Origin: Pagrus major | Taxonomy: Eukaryota; Chordata; Actinopteri; Spariformes; Sparidae | Direction of reading: 5' to 3' | Assembly (NCBI RefSeq): GCF_040436345.1 | Contig: NC_133215.1 | Span: 19,351,306 to 19,415,305, forward strand | DNA: 64,000 nt | Notes under the pieces: model-generated | What the model was told of the DNA's origin: nothing | Databases searched by the model: none | Seen by the model: only the letters and a program-made list of their open reading frames with translations | Program-made: the position numbers and the translations under genes | Shown here: one piece after another, positions 25,401-56,045 of the stretch | Numbering within the stretch: position 1 is the first letter of the stretch | Layout: every line of letters starts with the position of its first letter

Positions 25401-28400
25401 CACAAGTAATGTACTGTAGTAATGTAGTAATGTCACTTTCACCTGCCTTTAACCTTTTTTAAAGGATCACCTGTGAATTGTATTTTTCTTCTGCTTACTT
25501 GTTTTCAGAGTCAGGACTCTGGCTCCGAGTCACAGCTGAACACGTCCAGCCTCAAGGAGGCCCTGGAGCGATTTGACCGCAGCAGAACACCCTCAACCTC
25601 CTCACGGAGTTCCCGCAAGTCCTCATCGCATGTCTCTGACAACACTTGCACTTGTAAGGACACATACACACACACACAGTCACATTCATAATGTTAATCA
25701 GTCATACCCTGACATAAAACTTTAAAGAAGAGTCGGTGACCCATTGGTTCACAAAGCTCTGTGGTAAGATGATCCAGTATCGTCACTCCTGCTCATCAAT
25801 TATTCTGTATCTGCAGCAACAGCCTCCAAGATACACATGGACACGGCCACACCTCCTCGACAGTCACTGGCCTCCACCATGGAGATGACATCACAGCGCC
25901 GCTCATCCATCAGCAGCCAGGTGAGACTTAATTAACTTTATGTTTTGACATTTGTTTTTTGTTTTGTTTTTTACCACGAGTAACACAAATAGAGATTGCA
26001 ATGTATTCACTTAATGCTGGTTCATAACACATTGTGGTTAAGGAAATGTAATACAACAAATACGTACACTCCAGTTGTCGTGATTTTTTTGATTGCGTGT
26101 ATGTTTACAGTCTATGAGCTCTCAGACCACAAGCCAGAGTGTGACTCCCAGTATGATCACTCAGCAACAACAACAACAACAGCAACAACAACAGCAGCAA
26201 CAACAGCAGCAACAGCAGCAACAACAACAACAACAACAGCAGCAACAGCAGCAACAACAACAACAACAACAACAACAACAGCAACAACCACAACCACAAC
26301 CACAGCAACAACAACCACAGCAGCTACAGACAAACGTACAGGTGAGAATGGTGGTTCAAAAGCTTAAAGACTGCTTGTTTTCGTAGTACTTCATATAAAT
26401 ACATTCAGAAAATGATAGTCAGACTGAATAAAAATAAAGATAATCATTAGCTGCAGCCTTACTGTGGAGATGTCTGTTATTTTGCCATTGTTTGCGTAAT
26501 GAACATTAGTCAGTACTGCTGAAGTAGGTGACCCATTCTGTTTTTGTCTCCACCCACAGCCGGTGATGGAGTTCTCAGCGCAAGTGAATGCCATGCAGCA
26601 TCTAAAGGACCAGCTGGAACAGAGGACCAGAATGATCCAGGCCAACATCCAGCGGCAGCAGGATGAGCTGAGACACATCCAAGAGCAGCTGCAGAGAGTC
26701 CAGGGACAGGGCATACAGGTAAGACCAAGGATTTTAATGTGTAAAATGTTGCGTGTAGGGCGTTTGCTCATTATGTATTTATTAGATTCAGTCTATAGTA
26801 TATTGTCTCAAATGTGATATTTATTATGCAGTGCACCAACTCCTCACCACCTGAAATCTTTTCCTTCATTTTATTTCTCTTTGTCTCTGACTTCCTCAAG
26901 AGCTGATTGATAAAAATGAATAAAAGAATATAAGAGTATGGATACTGCACCTGACCTTTTGCAGCAAAAGAAAACAATATCATTCAAACATTAAACCAGA
27001 GAGCTACCTCTGTTCACTGAAAAGGTTTCTTTTCACTCACTAGGAATAACTGCACACTTACCTTTTTTTTAAAAAAAGTCCCTTTCATATGAAAACAATG
27101 AAGAGTTTTGCAGTAGCATTCAGGTTTCTCCCCTGATGTTTTCCAAATTCGGAATATCGCTCATTTGAACAAACTAGCACGCAACCTCTCCTCTTTTTTG
27201 AAAAGCTCAGTAGGTGTGCTGTTCTTGTCTTTGCTTGCTGCGTTCTACCTGGCTCTGTCTGACCTAGATCAGGACTAGAATCATGCATTATGTATTATTT
27301 TTATGCTATTCAGAGGAAACAGTAATTTAACTACCTGAATATGTACCGTGACAAGAGAAATAACCCTCAGTAAATTATTCTTTTCTATTATTAATTTAAT
27401 TACACATTTAAACTGGGTGAAGAAATATACAAAAATAACTGCATGCTGTGTGAACAACTGAGGCCTGACATTTACTGTTTTAACGCCGACAGATGTTGCT
27501 GCAGCAGCAGGGTGGAGCAACGAATGTGCAGCTCCCACAGGTGGGGTCTTGTGATCATGTAATCTCGTGTGAACTTTTGACACTATCGGTCACATGTGGC
27601 CACACATATGTGAAAGATTTCACAATCACAGTATTGTTCTTTGAAGTTGTAATGCTTATATCTCATTGAGTCGGCAGGAAGAGCCACAGGGCATGTTGTT
27701 TGTGTTCAAACATGTGAGAGATTACACATAATAGTATCAGTAACAGTGGAGTAATGAGTACTGTATTCAGGTTAAATGGTTATAGACATCTTCCATACTC
27801 TGTTATTACATGACAATTTTTAGATTGATCAACAGTCCAGACAAAACAGCCAGGGCAACAGAGGCAACACAGATCACTTCATGTTTGTATTTTCATGAAT
27901 CAAAAGCACACATACTATAACCTTTAGCAAGACTTCAAGCTCTTCAATACAATCCGCTAGCCCCACCTACCTTATGTGCTGGAGCTTCAACTTGAATTTA
28001 TTTTAGATTTTTCTGGACATTTGAGGGTTTGAGATTTGTTAAATGATAGTTGGGCTCTGTTCAAATTGGAGATATCGAGGGGTGAGAACTATAGCGGCGT
28101 AAATATTGGGCAAAAACGAGTTATTAAAGCTCTTGATGAGCTGTTCCTACTGCTACTATTCACAAACCAAAATACCCAACACTTAACATTCTGAACTTTT
28201 TTGGGCCAAAAGGACAAAAGTGCACTGGTGTATATTTTAAATAGTTTTTGATAATTGTGAAAATATTGTTCATTAAGTATATTGGCATCCAGGTGTTTAT
28301 AAAGTTTTATTATTAAAGACAAAGTATGGTAATTTTTTGTTTTGGCTTATATTCATCTGGTTCAGCAAAATCCACACAAAAGTCTCTGTTAGCTGACTCT

Positions 28401-29973
28401 GTTTTAAAGAAATTGATGTCATGTCTCTCCCTCCTTGCCACTCTCCAGCCCCAACGTCAACCCCAGCAACCTCAGCCACAGGCTCAGCCCCAGAACCAGG
28501 GCTCTGTATCCGCTCCACTATACAACACCATGATGATTTCCCAGCCAGGGCAGCCTAATGTGCTGCAGATCAGCACCACCCTGCCGCAGAATAACACACA
28601 GCAAGGCACCGCCGTGGCCACCTTCACACAGGACCGACAGATCCGGTAGGCAGACAACCTAAACTGATACATGGAGAAATACTGCTCCTTAGTGAACAGA
28701 ATTTCTGAATGAAACCAAGCTGTTTAGGAACATCTGAATAGTGGATATCTAATATGGTGTAGTATTTATTTCTTCCGTTTTCTTTTCCCCTTTCTCCTTT
28801 TCACTCTCTCCAGGTTCCCAGCAGGGCAGCAGCTGGTAACCAAGCTTGTGACAGCTCCAATGGCATGTGGAGCAGTCATGGTGCCCACCTCCATGTTCAT
28901 GGGACAGGTGGTCACTGCATACAACCCCTTCGGTGGTCAGCAGGTAAATACAAAGCCGTATGAGTCGTATAGCAACTAATGAAACTGTACCTAAGATCAA
29001 AAAAATAAACAACACACTTGAGTCCATCCAAGCGACGATGTGTGAGCCACATAACCAGCCAGCTGCTCACTGCTGACAGAGTGTGCTTATAGTGTGAAAG
29101 TGTTAAATAAAATGGAATAATAAGCATGGCATTGTTGGGGAAAATTGGCTTTTATGCTCAGCAAATCCTCCCTTTTAAGTCTTGAAAGAACCATTTTTTG
29201 TATTTGATGCTGATATTTAGCTATGAAAAGAAGACAAAGGAGATTTAGTCTGCTTAAAGAAAACAGCAATACATTTTTAAAGTCAAGGTCTGAAAGCAGC
29301 TCACAGAGAGATTCAAATGAAACCCAAATTTGACTCAAAATTTTCAAAAAAGTCCATGAAGCCTGAAGTTGACTCAAATAAAGATATTTTTGTCACGAAA
29401 ACAACTGCAGTGTTGTAACATTAGCGTATACAGTAGACTCTCTTTTAATTAGAGAATTCATTTAGAGAGATCACAGGAAGACAACTTAATTTGAGGGATC
29501 TCTCTGTGAGCAGTACATGTACTACAATATTCCAAACAAAACTTAATTTTTTTATCCACCTCTTATTCTACATCCCTGTGTTGCTCTCTGTTAACTCCTG
29601 TTTCAATTCAGCAGGGAGGGCAAACCCAGACCCTGACACTGCAAGCAGCCCAACCATCCCAAGGTCAGCCCGATGGCCAAAACCAGACAGCTGTAGTGGC
29701 TCAGAGCGGCCAGCAGGGGCAGCAGCAACAACAGCAATTCCTACAGGTATCAGTAGAGGGCAGCAAACATCATTTATTCAACTAGACGTCCTGACAAAAT
29801 ATCTAGTTATTCAAATGTTTTATTTATGTGGTAATAATATTCCTGCACTGTTTTCCTTTCAGGGCACTCGTCTTCTCCACAGTAACCAGTCTACCCAGCT
29901 GATTCTGCAGGCTGCTTTCCCTCTCCAACAACAGGGCACCTTCACCCAGGCAACGCACCAACAGCAACCACAA

Positions 29974-30008
<35 letters not shown>

Positions 30009-30147
30009 ACGGCAACAACAGCAGCAACAACAGCAGCAGCAACAATCTCATCATCAGAGGCACCAGCAGCAGCTGAAACCGCAGCCCCAGAAACAGCAGA
30101 AAGCCACATCACACAGGACTGACAGTGTCAGCAGCCAACCCCAGTAA
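19293..30147 (+). CDS. clock: CLOCK circadian transcription factor (likely clockb)
   Basis: This is the bHLH-PAS activator that pairs with BMAL1, binds E-boxes and drives per and cry genes in the nucleus. The exon at 19293-19381 carries the ATG (19365). Further coding exons: 19912-19971, 20264-20412, 21077-21168, 21380-21469, 21654-21774, 22328-22441, 22768-22886, 22999-23081, 23853-23959, 24065-24212, 24424-24499, 25509-25653, 25817-25920, 26111-26341, 26560-26718, 27493-27540, 28449-28645, 28814-28943, 29612-29746 and 29863-30147. They join in frame to 869 aa, close to human CLOCK (846). The bHLH ([19 protein letters not shown]) is at about 28-75, PAS-A at about 99-175 and PAS-B plus PAC at about 255-365 ([23 protein letters not shown]). 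A 42-Gln tract is at 493-534. The coiled coil matching mouse Clock exon 19 ([14 protein letters not shown]) is at 553-605. A second Gln-rich tail precedes the C-terminal HRTDS. The paralogue letter rests on neighbours only. Confidence 0.96.
19395..19454. repeat. (CA)n microsatellite next to clock donor site
   Basis: Thirty CA units starting 13 bp after the donor of the start-codon exon (intron begins at 19382). Confidence 0.95.
26162..26287 (+). repeat. clock: CAA/CAG repeat coding 42 glutamines in mid-CLOCK
   Basis: Forty-two consecutive Gln codons, CAA and CAG mixed, inside the exon 26111-26341. A Pro-Gln stretch follows. In human CLOCK the equivalent position (between the Ser-rich region and the exon-19 coiled coil) has no such tract. 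Confidence 0.95.
29965..30048 (+). repeat. clock: C-terminal polyglutamine-rich tract of CLOCK
   Basis: Mixed CAG/CAA codons give two Gln runs separated by a single Arg, in the last coding exon. The position corresponds to the length-variable C-terminal poly-Q of vertebrate CLOCK proteins. Confidence 0.9.
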
Positions 30148-31946
30148 AATCTGGAGGAAAACGTGTGAAACTCTTAAAGGATCGCTTCATACATTTGTTT
30201 TGGTTGTGTGGCTGTCGACAAACTTAATTTTCCCCCAAAATCGTTGCCCTCCCTTCCTCCATCTGAAAGAAATGAATCATAGGAAAGAGGAAAGCCTGCG
30301 AGTCCCCAAGGAACTCATCAAGGATTGTCAGCATGGCAACAGGATGGATTAAAATCCCCCTTTCCCTCAGCAGAGGAGGAAGTGTGAGGGTGCTGTAGTC
30401 TGCTTAGAAACAAGACAATAATCCACAGAACACGGTAACAACAGACTTTTTTTTTTTTAAGGTGTGTCAAAGAGGACTGACCTTGTACAGATTTACTGTA
30501 TGATAAAGAAAAACTTGTAAATATCCAATATAGCCTAACAGGAAACAGAAATGTAGTATTTTATATGATTGCATGGAAAGAATAACTGTGTAAGCTTTTA
30601 TTAGTCGCTTTTGAAAAATGAATTTTTACTTTGTTCAAGTGTTTTCTGGTCAAAGACAGAGCAGTGACGTGCTCTCTCAAAACCCCCTCTCTCCCCCGTT
30701 TCTCTCTCTCTCTAAAAAAAAAAAAGTCCAGAGTAAGGCTTTAAAGTTCTCTCAGTTTGTTTGAAAAAAATGGTTGGGCTTGGGGTTGTTTTTTTCCGTG
30801 GAAGTTGTGTTTTTAAACACTGTCTCTGAGAGGAAAATGGCTCTTTTTAACTTTGTAAGTACACATTATGTTTGGCAAAAAACTAGATTGCAGTTTAACT
30901 GAATCCTTCGCAGGATGATCACTGTACGTGTAACGGGTTTAGTGATTCCAAGTGCCAATAACATAGTCAATTATGTTTTTATTTCCAGCAGACTATTCAA
31001 AGGCGTATATATATTTTCCAACAAGATATTACCCCTAATAATAAAGTTAATGCGTGTGTATATAGTAGGGATTATTTTTTAACAGTCAGAGAGCCCTATA
31101 CGTAACAAACAGTATATCCTCAATCCCAATGAAACTTTAGCACTTGATGTGGTTGTGTACAGTAAATCACTGTCAAGACCTAGTTGTTTGTAATCCGTGG
31201 TGTGATTCTGTGAGCTAGTGTGTGTTTTTGGGAATACAATCTTTTGTGTGCATGAGAGTGTCTGTTGTGGGTGTGTGTGTGTGTGTTTGTTGCCCCTTGT
31301 GTCTTACAATAATCGACTTAGTAAGGGTTTGGAGTTGCTGGACGGTACTTGTATTCTCAGGAATGTGGAAAGTTTTTTGCTTCTGCCTCAGTCTGGAATC
31401 AGACCAGGAAGGATTAGACAGTGATGATGCAGAGACCAGAGTGTCATACAGGGTGTGGTGATTGAATCAAATTTGACCCAGATTTCTTAAAGACGTCACT
31501 GTTGTTTCTTTATCAAAATAGTATGGAGGGAGGGTTCGGTCTCCAAAGAGAATAAGAATATGCATTTTTTCCCATAAAGGGGGAGGGGTTGTTTAGATGG
31601 GATGAATACAAATATAGAAAACTAATTTTTAGTTATTCAGATTGGAATAGATTGACCTCATTGTACCAGCGAACTATGGTCTTCTGTATCATCAGTGTTT
31701 CATCCTTCTTTCTCTACCTAGGCCTCAGAAACCCTCATGCAGTTTAGTTAATCTCTCTCAGTTCTCAAACAGCAGTTAAAACCAGGGCTGTGCTCAAGGC
31801 CATTTTAGATACAGATGGAAATGTGCTCAGCCCCCTCTACTACAGTTGTAAGCCATATCAAACAGAAAAGCCTTGGATTGGGGGAAGTGTGATGGTTGGC
31901 AAAGGAGCTTTTAGAATGTGTTGTTTTGTCTCCGAGTGTAGTAAAG

Positions 31947-31982
<36 letters not shown>

Positions 31983-33412
31983 TGTGTGCGTGAATATGTG
32001 AATATAGCGTCTCCTCTTCTTGATCCTACTTCTTGTATCTCTCGGGGGTCAGTATTGGTTTCCCCTAGCGATGGCCAATCAGTTCTTGCGTTGCAGTATA
32101 AAAAAATAATTGTAATATTCAAGAAACTTCCTCTCCGGTTGGGCTCAGTATTCTGCAAAGCCCGTGTGTGGGACAGCTCAACTTGAATACATGTTGTGTG
32201 TTAAAGAGAGAGAGAGTTTGTATGCATGTTAACCGTCACTGTAACCCATTATATTTTCATATGGAAACAGATGTGTGACTGAAAAAGAATGGATGTGTTA
32301 GGCAATGCAGAGCATAGGTCAACTGTCCGTCTATAAAGATTACGGGCGGTGTGGACCGATTGCTCATCAAACACTTATCACAACAACTCTACATCAGACC
32401 AGTCCTAAATGGTAACCCTCTGAGATATGTTTTTGATTTAGGTTGGCAGTGCGTGTGACTAAACGGTGACAAATCACTCTTCTTGACTTTATCCACAAAT
32501 AAAGAATAGTAGAGAGGATTTACAGGAGGGTCTTACTGTTTGAACAAGGTCTTCCACCCATCACATAGAAAAAAATAGATCCTCTATACACTAGTTTGTG
32601 TTTAAGGCATCACTGTAAAGGGTAATGTTGAAATGTTTATAGTTTGTGTCACTGATACCCAGCCCAAAGAATGTAAAGGTGTTATAAAGAGACAAATGGA
32701 TGTTGTAACTGTTGATTCTGGAGAACCTTTTGACAGGCTTGGTAATGAAGGAAAACAAGGGGTGTGAATGGAAATCATGTTTGCCACTGCTCAGATCCAC
32801 ATATAGAATCTGAAATACAATCTTAATTTACAGGCTTCGCATTGTACAAGAACCTCTGAATGTTTCACCATTTCTGTTTCTGTTTTTTGCAACAATAATT
32901 TTCGGTTGGAAGAGTTTAAAGCTGTTGAAAGGTTAGGTGTAGGATATTTGAAATGGGACACCATAGACAAGACAGCGAGGACCCCCCCACCCCCCCACAG
33001 AGATACACAGATCACCTTTCTACCACACAATTTGGTTTTAATGAGTCCTAGTTCTAGTATAATACTGTACACATACACAAAGCTAAGAACACCAGTATTC
33101 AGTGTAAAACAGTGCTATGCTTACCTGTACTGTATGTACAGTATGTATATCCCCTCTTCTGCTCTTGAACTGTGCTCCTTTATCTACCCCAAAGTCAAAT
33201 GTAATAATAATCAATATTTTGAAGCAAAATGTTTGCTATTATCATAACCCCCCTCTCCCCTCTTGGTCAATTTGAAAATAAAACAGTTTCAAATATTCTA
33301 CGTGACATGTCTGCTGCAATTTTTTTTGTTGTGTTTTGGTCTGTTATTAACTGCACTGGTGGTGTGTGGAGGGCAATGTCAGTCAAACCACTTTGTTCCA
33401 GACTGAAATAAA
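30148..33412 (+). other. clock: clock 3' UTR with polyadenylation signals
   Basis: About 3.1-3.3 kb follow the TAA stop (30145-30147) without another gene. AATAAA hexamers occur near 31040 and 32498, at 33277-33282 and at 33407-33412; the last two best fit the end of the transcript. A (TG)n tract lies at 31949-31990. The UTR extent is inferred. Confidence 0.55.
31949..31990. repeat. (TG)n microsatellite in the clock 3' UTR
   Basis: About 42 bp of TG units, with CG interruptions at the end. Confidence 0.92.
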
Positions 33413-35388
33413 CAATTGTTGGATGGTTTGGATGGATCCCTAAAGGATGACTCCCACTGACTTAGGTGACCCCTTTGACTTTTCCTCTCGAGCTACCATG
33501 AAGATGACATATTCTTTTATTAGTATAATGCCCCCACAACTCTTGGATGAACTTGTCATTGCATTTTGAACAGGTATTCATGGTCCCTAGATGGATCACT
33601 ATGACTTTGTTGATCCTCTGACTTCCATGTAACACCAACAGCAGGTTAAAGTTTTCAGTTACCCAGTGACATTTCTCAGCATCTTCTAGATGGATTGGCA
33701 TATAGATTTGCAGAGATATTGATGGTCCTACTAAGAATGGACATGGTAGACATTATTACTGCTAAACATCAGCATCTTAGCATTTTCACTGTCAGCATTT
33801 TAGCAGTCTTGCAGTTTCACAGAGCTGCTGGCATGTGAACTCTCCCTCATGTGTCACAGAAATGGGAAAACGACAATGGGAATGGACACTTTCCAGTCGG
33901 TTCTACCATGACAGGTACTTTCTTTATTATTACAAGTCAACCCACTGTATCAAAACCACATGATCCTCAAAACCAGAATACAGAAGCTCTCTTTTGTCGT
34001 CCCTCTGCACAATAACTGTATCACAACCAAATGCATTCAGTATTTAAAAAAAAAAAAAAAATTCTAAAGGCACATCTCTATTGTATTTACATTGCATACA
34101 TGTTGGACATACAGGAAATCATGTAAAAAGAGCACACAATCAGTCCTAAAGACCTGGCCACAGTGGCTTTGCTAATGAGACTAAACTAAAGCTAACCCTA
34201 AAATACATACAGCAATACACCAGTCAGTCAAGTCACAGTATTCAAAGCTTTAACGCACAGGTGGGAGTCAGTGTTTCTGTAACTCATGGCTTTATTTTTT
34301 ATTTGAGATTATCACTTGCATGCCACCTCGCTTGGCTTATTTCATAAAAGAAGGTACCATAAGGTTATTTTTTCTCAAGGCCAGTTAAAACCAGTTTTAA
34401 GGTAGGCTTGATGACAACCTGGTAGTATCTGTTAAACAAGTGACTCTTGCAGTAAATCAGGATTTTTAAAGCTGCAGTTTGACATTTTGGGAAGTACGCT
34501 TCATGAGATTACGATGAGACGAGTGATACCACTGTCATATCTGTACAGTACATATGAAGATACAGCCAGCACTCAGTTAGCTTAGTTAGATCTGTCAACA
34601 AAATCTGACTACCAGTCCCCCGAGAGCTGGCAGGTAAAGGTTGTCACTGTTGGACAGAGCCCTGTTTCCTGCCTTTATGCTTAGCTGGGCTAAACAGCTG
34701 TTGGGTTTACCTCCATACTTAACGCGCAGATGTTTAAGTGGTATCAATCTTCCCATCTAACTCTCGGCAAGAAAGCGTATATTTTCCAAGTATGTTTCCC
34801 AAAATGTCTTGATATTTCCATTCAACGGGAGACAAATCTCACAAAAATATGATCTTGCAATTCAGTCATCACAGGAAAAACTCTGCTTATCTATTCTTCA
34901 GTCCAAGGTGTTTACTCGTACTTGCAGTCTGCGTTTTTCCTTAATGTAGCGTAATCAACGTGACGTTATCAAGCCTGAGCCAAAACTCCTCCAGCTGCTG
35001 ATGGGTGATGTTGTGTCTGATTGGCGGTTAGTGCCGCAGTCTGCTTTATATAGACGTGCACCTGATATACCTACCACAGAGATCAATACACCAATGGGGA
35101 GGGTAGATAGAGGCCAATACTGAGAGCCCAGTGCAGGGTCGTATATATACAGTATCTATATGTGTGTGTGTGTGTTTGTGTGAGAGTGTGTATATGCGTG
35201 TAATGCAGGAAGGCCAGAGTTTGAGTTAGTTTGAGTGAATCTTTTGTTAGTAGTTTACAGAGCGAGTTTGACTCCTGTACTTTGTGCGTTCCATGGAGAG
35301 AATGATCAGGGAGGTAGGGGGGATGTTTGTTTTACAGCAGTGTGTATGTGCATACGTGTGTGTGTGTATGTGTGTATGTGTGTATGCA
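33413..35388 (-). other. clock-kit convergent interval, including the kit 3' UTR
   Basis: This is the stretch between the last clock polyadenylation signal and the kit stop codon. On the minus strand AATAAA occurs near 34290 and near 33925, so the kit 3' UTR may extend down to about 33.9 kb. It contains the inverted-repeat element at 34480-34809. The sequence at 33.42-33.85 kb (CTGACTTAGGTGACCCC, AGATGGATTGGCATATAGAT) looks like an old dispersed fish repeat, with a possible relative at 48.9-49.3 kb in the opposite orientation. Confidence 0.5.
34480..34809. mobile_element. MITE-like element with terminal inverted repeats in the kit 3' region
   Basis: The left end is GACATTTTGGGAAGTACGCTT. The right end read on the other strand is GACATTTTGGGAAACATACTT, so the termini are inverted repeats. 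The inside has GATACCACTGTCATATCTGT and TCAGTTAGCTTAG, strings I know from a very common perciform repeat. It is about 330 bp and non-coding. A partial second copy is at 55867-56045. Confidence 0.7.
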
Positions 35389-53178
<17,790 letters not shown>

Positions 53179-53801
53179 GATGAGGCGGTCACACTACTCC
53201 GTGCGTCTCAAGCGCAGCAATAATAACCATCGTTTGAGATCCACATGCAGCGCAGCAACACTGACCAGGTCCCTCCGCACAAACACAATGATCTGAGGCT
53301 GAGACTCCCTCTGAACGAGCTGACTGGAGCTTAAAGACACAGTGCAGCAGCTCCTCTCCTCCTCCCTGCTCTCTGGATCCCTGCCACTCCTTTCTGTCCC
53401 GCATTGGCTGGAGGCTGGCCAAGGTGATGAGTCGGTTATTACCGGAGTCGTCCTCACCGTTTCTTTTTACACAGTCACTGCGAGGGAAATAACGTAAAGA
53501 AATTCCCCAATAATGGAGGAGGAGAAGTGTAAATGAGCAGGAGTTTCCCTGCAGAAACACTTAACAGTTTGTGATGCACCTCTCATGTTTCCCAGCTCTA
53601 ATCAGCACTCTGTCCAGATGTAATCAACTTTATCTCCCACAGCCAAGCCTCCACACCGACTACAAATAATACAAATATCAGTTATTATCAAAACTTTATC
53701 CTGTTAAAAACATGATTTGGATAATTTAATTCTTATTGAAACATTTTGAAAAAGTAGATAAAAACACAAAAACTGACTAGTTGTATAATATCAGAATTTA
53801 A

Positions 53802-54411
53802 GGAAAAGTTCAACTGAAAATGAAAATTCAGTCATCATCTACTCACCCCCATGCTGATGGAAAGTCAGGTGAAAATTTGTAGTCCACTAAACATTTCTGG
53901 AGCTTCCCCGCAAAACAGCGTTGCAGCGTTCTCCTAAACAACTGAAGTAGATGGGGACTTCTTAAAAACAAAAACAAAAAACAAGAAAAAAACATATAAA
54001 ATGGCTCCATACAGCTCGTCTGGTGTAAACTAAGTTGCTGGAAGTCCAGAGATGCCAAATTAATTTGAAAAGGAGTTATAGACACCCTTGAGTCTTGAAA
54101 CACCTTTAGCTTAGCAGCTACAGGGAAGATTTCGGCTTAAAAAGGGTTTAAATAACGTCTTTTCAAAACAATGGATCGATGGATTATGCCGAATGATCTG
54201 TATGAAGCCATTTTATGTTGATGGCGGGCTTTTAAAAAATATTTTAAAACAAGTCCCCTTCTACTTCAGTTGTTTAGGAGAATGCTGCAACTCTGTTTTG
54301 CCGTGAAGCTCCAGAAATGTTTTGTGGGCTATGACATTTCCCCAGACTTTCTATGAACATGGGGGCAAGTAGATAATGACTGAATTTTCACGTCTAGGTG
54401 AACCGTTAAGT
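53802..54411. mobile_element. foldback/MITE element with long terminal inverted repeats
   Basis: The left arm includes TGAAAATTCAGTCATCATCT, CATTTCTGGAGCTTC and CTAAACAACTGAAGTAGA. The right arm read on the other strand gives TGAAAATTCAGTCATTATCT, CATTTCTGGAGCTTC and CTAAACAACTGAAGTAGA in the same order. The arms are about 160-180 bp each and the total is about 610 bp. No coding capacity. Similar elements are abundant in teleosts. Confidence 0.85.
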
Positions 54412-54479
54412 CAGACGTCTTCTTCAATATACCATTCTTTATTCCCCAAATGTTTTTGTCTTCGTAGCCCCCAGTGTCA

Positions 54480-54552
54480 GCTGAGATCGGCCCCAGCACC
54501 TCTGCGACCCTGCAAAGGATAAGCGGTTACAGGTGGTGGATGGATGGATGGA
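54480..54552 (+). repeat. LINE 3'-tail-like fragment with (GGAT)n
   Basis: CTCTGCGACCCTGCAAAGGA, then AAGCGGTTACAG and GGATGGATGGATGG. This is the characteristic end of many fish retroelement copies. Only the tail is present. Confidence 0.5.
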
Positions 54553-55866
54553 GCCCCCAATGTCCCCATTTTATTATAGTTCATCACAAATGTATTTGTC
54601 ATAAACCTTCAAATGAAGGAACTTGAATTTGTTGTGTTATAAAAATTGCAATCGTGCCACTCAAATTTGTTTTTTCTCTTCCACACCTTTAAGCCTGGTT
54701 GGTAGGACTAAAGGATGTGTGAACTGGAAAGGAAACAAAGACTGCACACTGTCACTCATTTGAATTCTTTTTATTCGGCCAGTTGAACTCTCCACCTTGT
54801 TTGTTTAGTAGACTTTCATCAGCTAAAGAGCGAAGCTGGAATAACCTGTAACAGGGCCCTTGAGCAAGAAAGCCTTGACCATTTCATTAATTATTTGTGC
54901 AGAACTGGTGCACGTAACCAGTCAAATTTGTAATTAATTAAAGAAATTGTCAAAAACAAGCTGAGGAATCAGAAGGGTCACAGGCTTTGGTTTGGTACGC
55001 TGGTAAGGAGATCTGGACTGTGACAAAACAAATGAAAACAAAAACACTTTTCAGAGAGGCGTTTCAAATTCATTTTCAGGACCTTTGGCCACTAAGAGGC
55101 CATGAGAAGCCATTTAATGCCTCTGGCTCGTTCTGCGTGTTTCAGAGTGTGTGCGTGTGTTTGCATGAGACGACACTGGGATCATTATCTCTTTTTTTTT
55201 TGGACACATGATTCATTTCTAACCTCACTGCCATTCTCAGCACATGATGTCAGGACGGAGCTAAATAAACTAGAGCAAGTGAGCAGGACATCTTTATTGA
55301 TTTTTTAATTCATCACTTGTTTTTTCCAGTCTAATTTTCTGGATCAAACTGTGACGTGTAATCGTTTCTTTTATCAGATTAATATCAACAGAAAAATAAC
55401 TGTGGGGAAACTTCTGCACACACACATAAATTCAGACTGGGGCTCAGTTTGGACAGTTTTTCTTCCTGATGTCTATGCAAAGAGGACCAACTGCCTGCTC
55501 TTTAAATACAGCCACAGTCCAGTTAAATATTTCTTGTCCTTGGGACATAGTGACATAGCAGGATATCATGCAAAATAGACTGTTTGTGGGGACCGTCTGA
55601 AACAGGAATATTGATCCAATAATGTGAGACGGTGACGATGGTAGAGGGAGTGGAGGAGGCTTTTGACTCAGGAGCCTGGGGTGAGAGAGGGCAGTAGCAG
55701 CCCAACCATGTGCTTGAGAAAGATGTTTTTGGAGACATTGATGCCTTAAAGGGGTATTTCATATTTGCAGCACAACAAGTTTTGTTGTTTCTCAACCAAA
55801 ACAGGGTTGACACCACAATCTGCTCACACAGCTGACATAGTCATGGTATCAGTAAAATTAACACTG

Positions 55867-56045
55867 CAGGAATAGTTCAACGTTTTGAAAAATGGGCTCA
55901 TTTGCGTTCTGGATGAGAAGATCGATATCACTGTCCGCTAAATATACGTAAGGCTACAGTGGTTAGCTTAGCTTAGCACAAAGATTGGAAACGAGAGAAA
56001 CATAACAAAATCTGCCTAACAACAACCCTAAAGCCCAGCAGTTAA
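55867..56045. repeat. partial copy of the 34480-34809 element family
   Basis: GATGAGAAGATCGATATCAC and GGTTAGCTTAGCTTAGCACA match the left half of that family. The other end is not recognisable. Confidence 0.55.

Noticed and set aside
26105-26314. Antisense poly-leucine frame opposite the CLOCK poly-Q repeat
   Set aside because: It is the reverse complement of CAG/CAA codons; no independent support.
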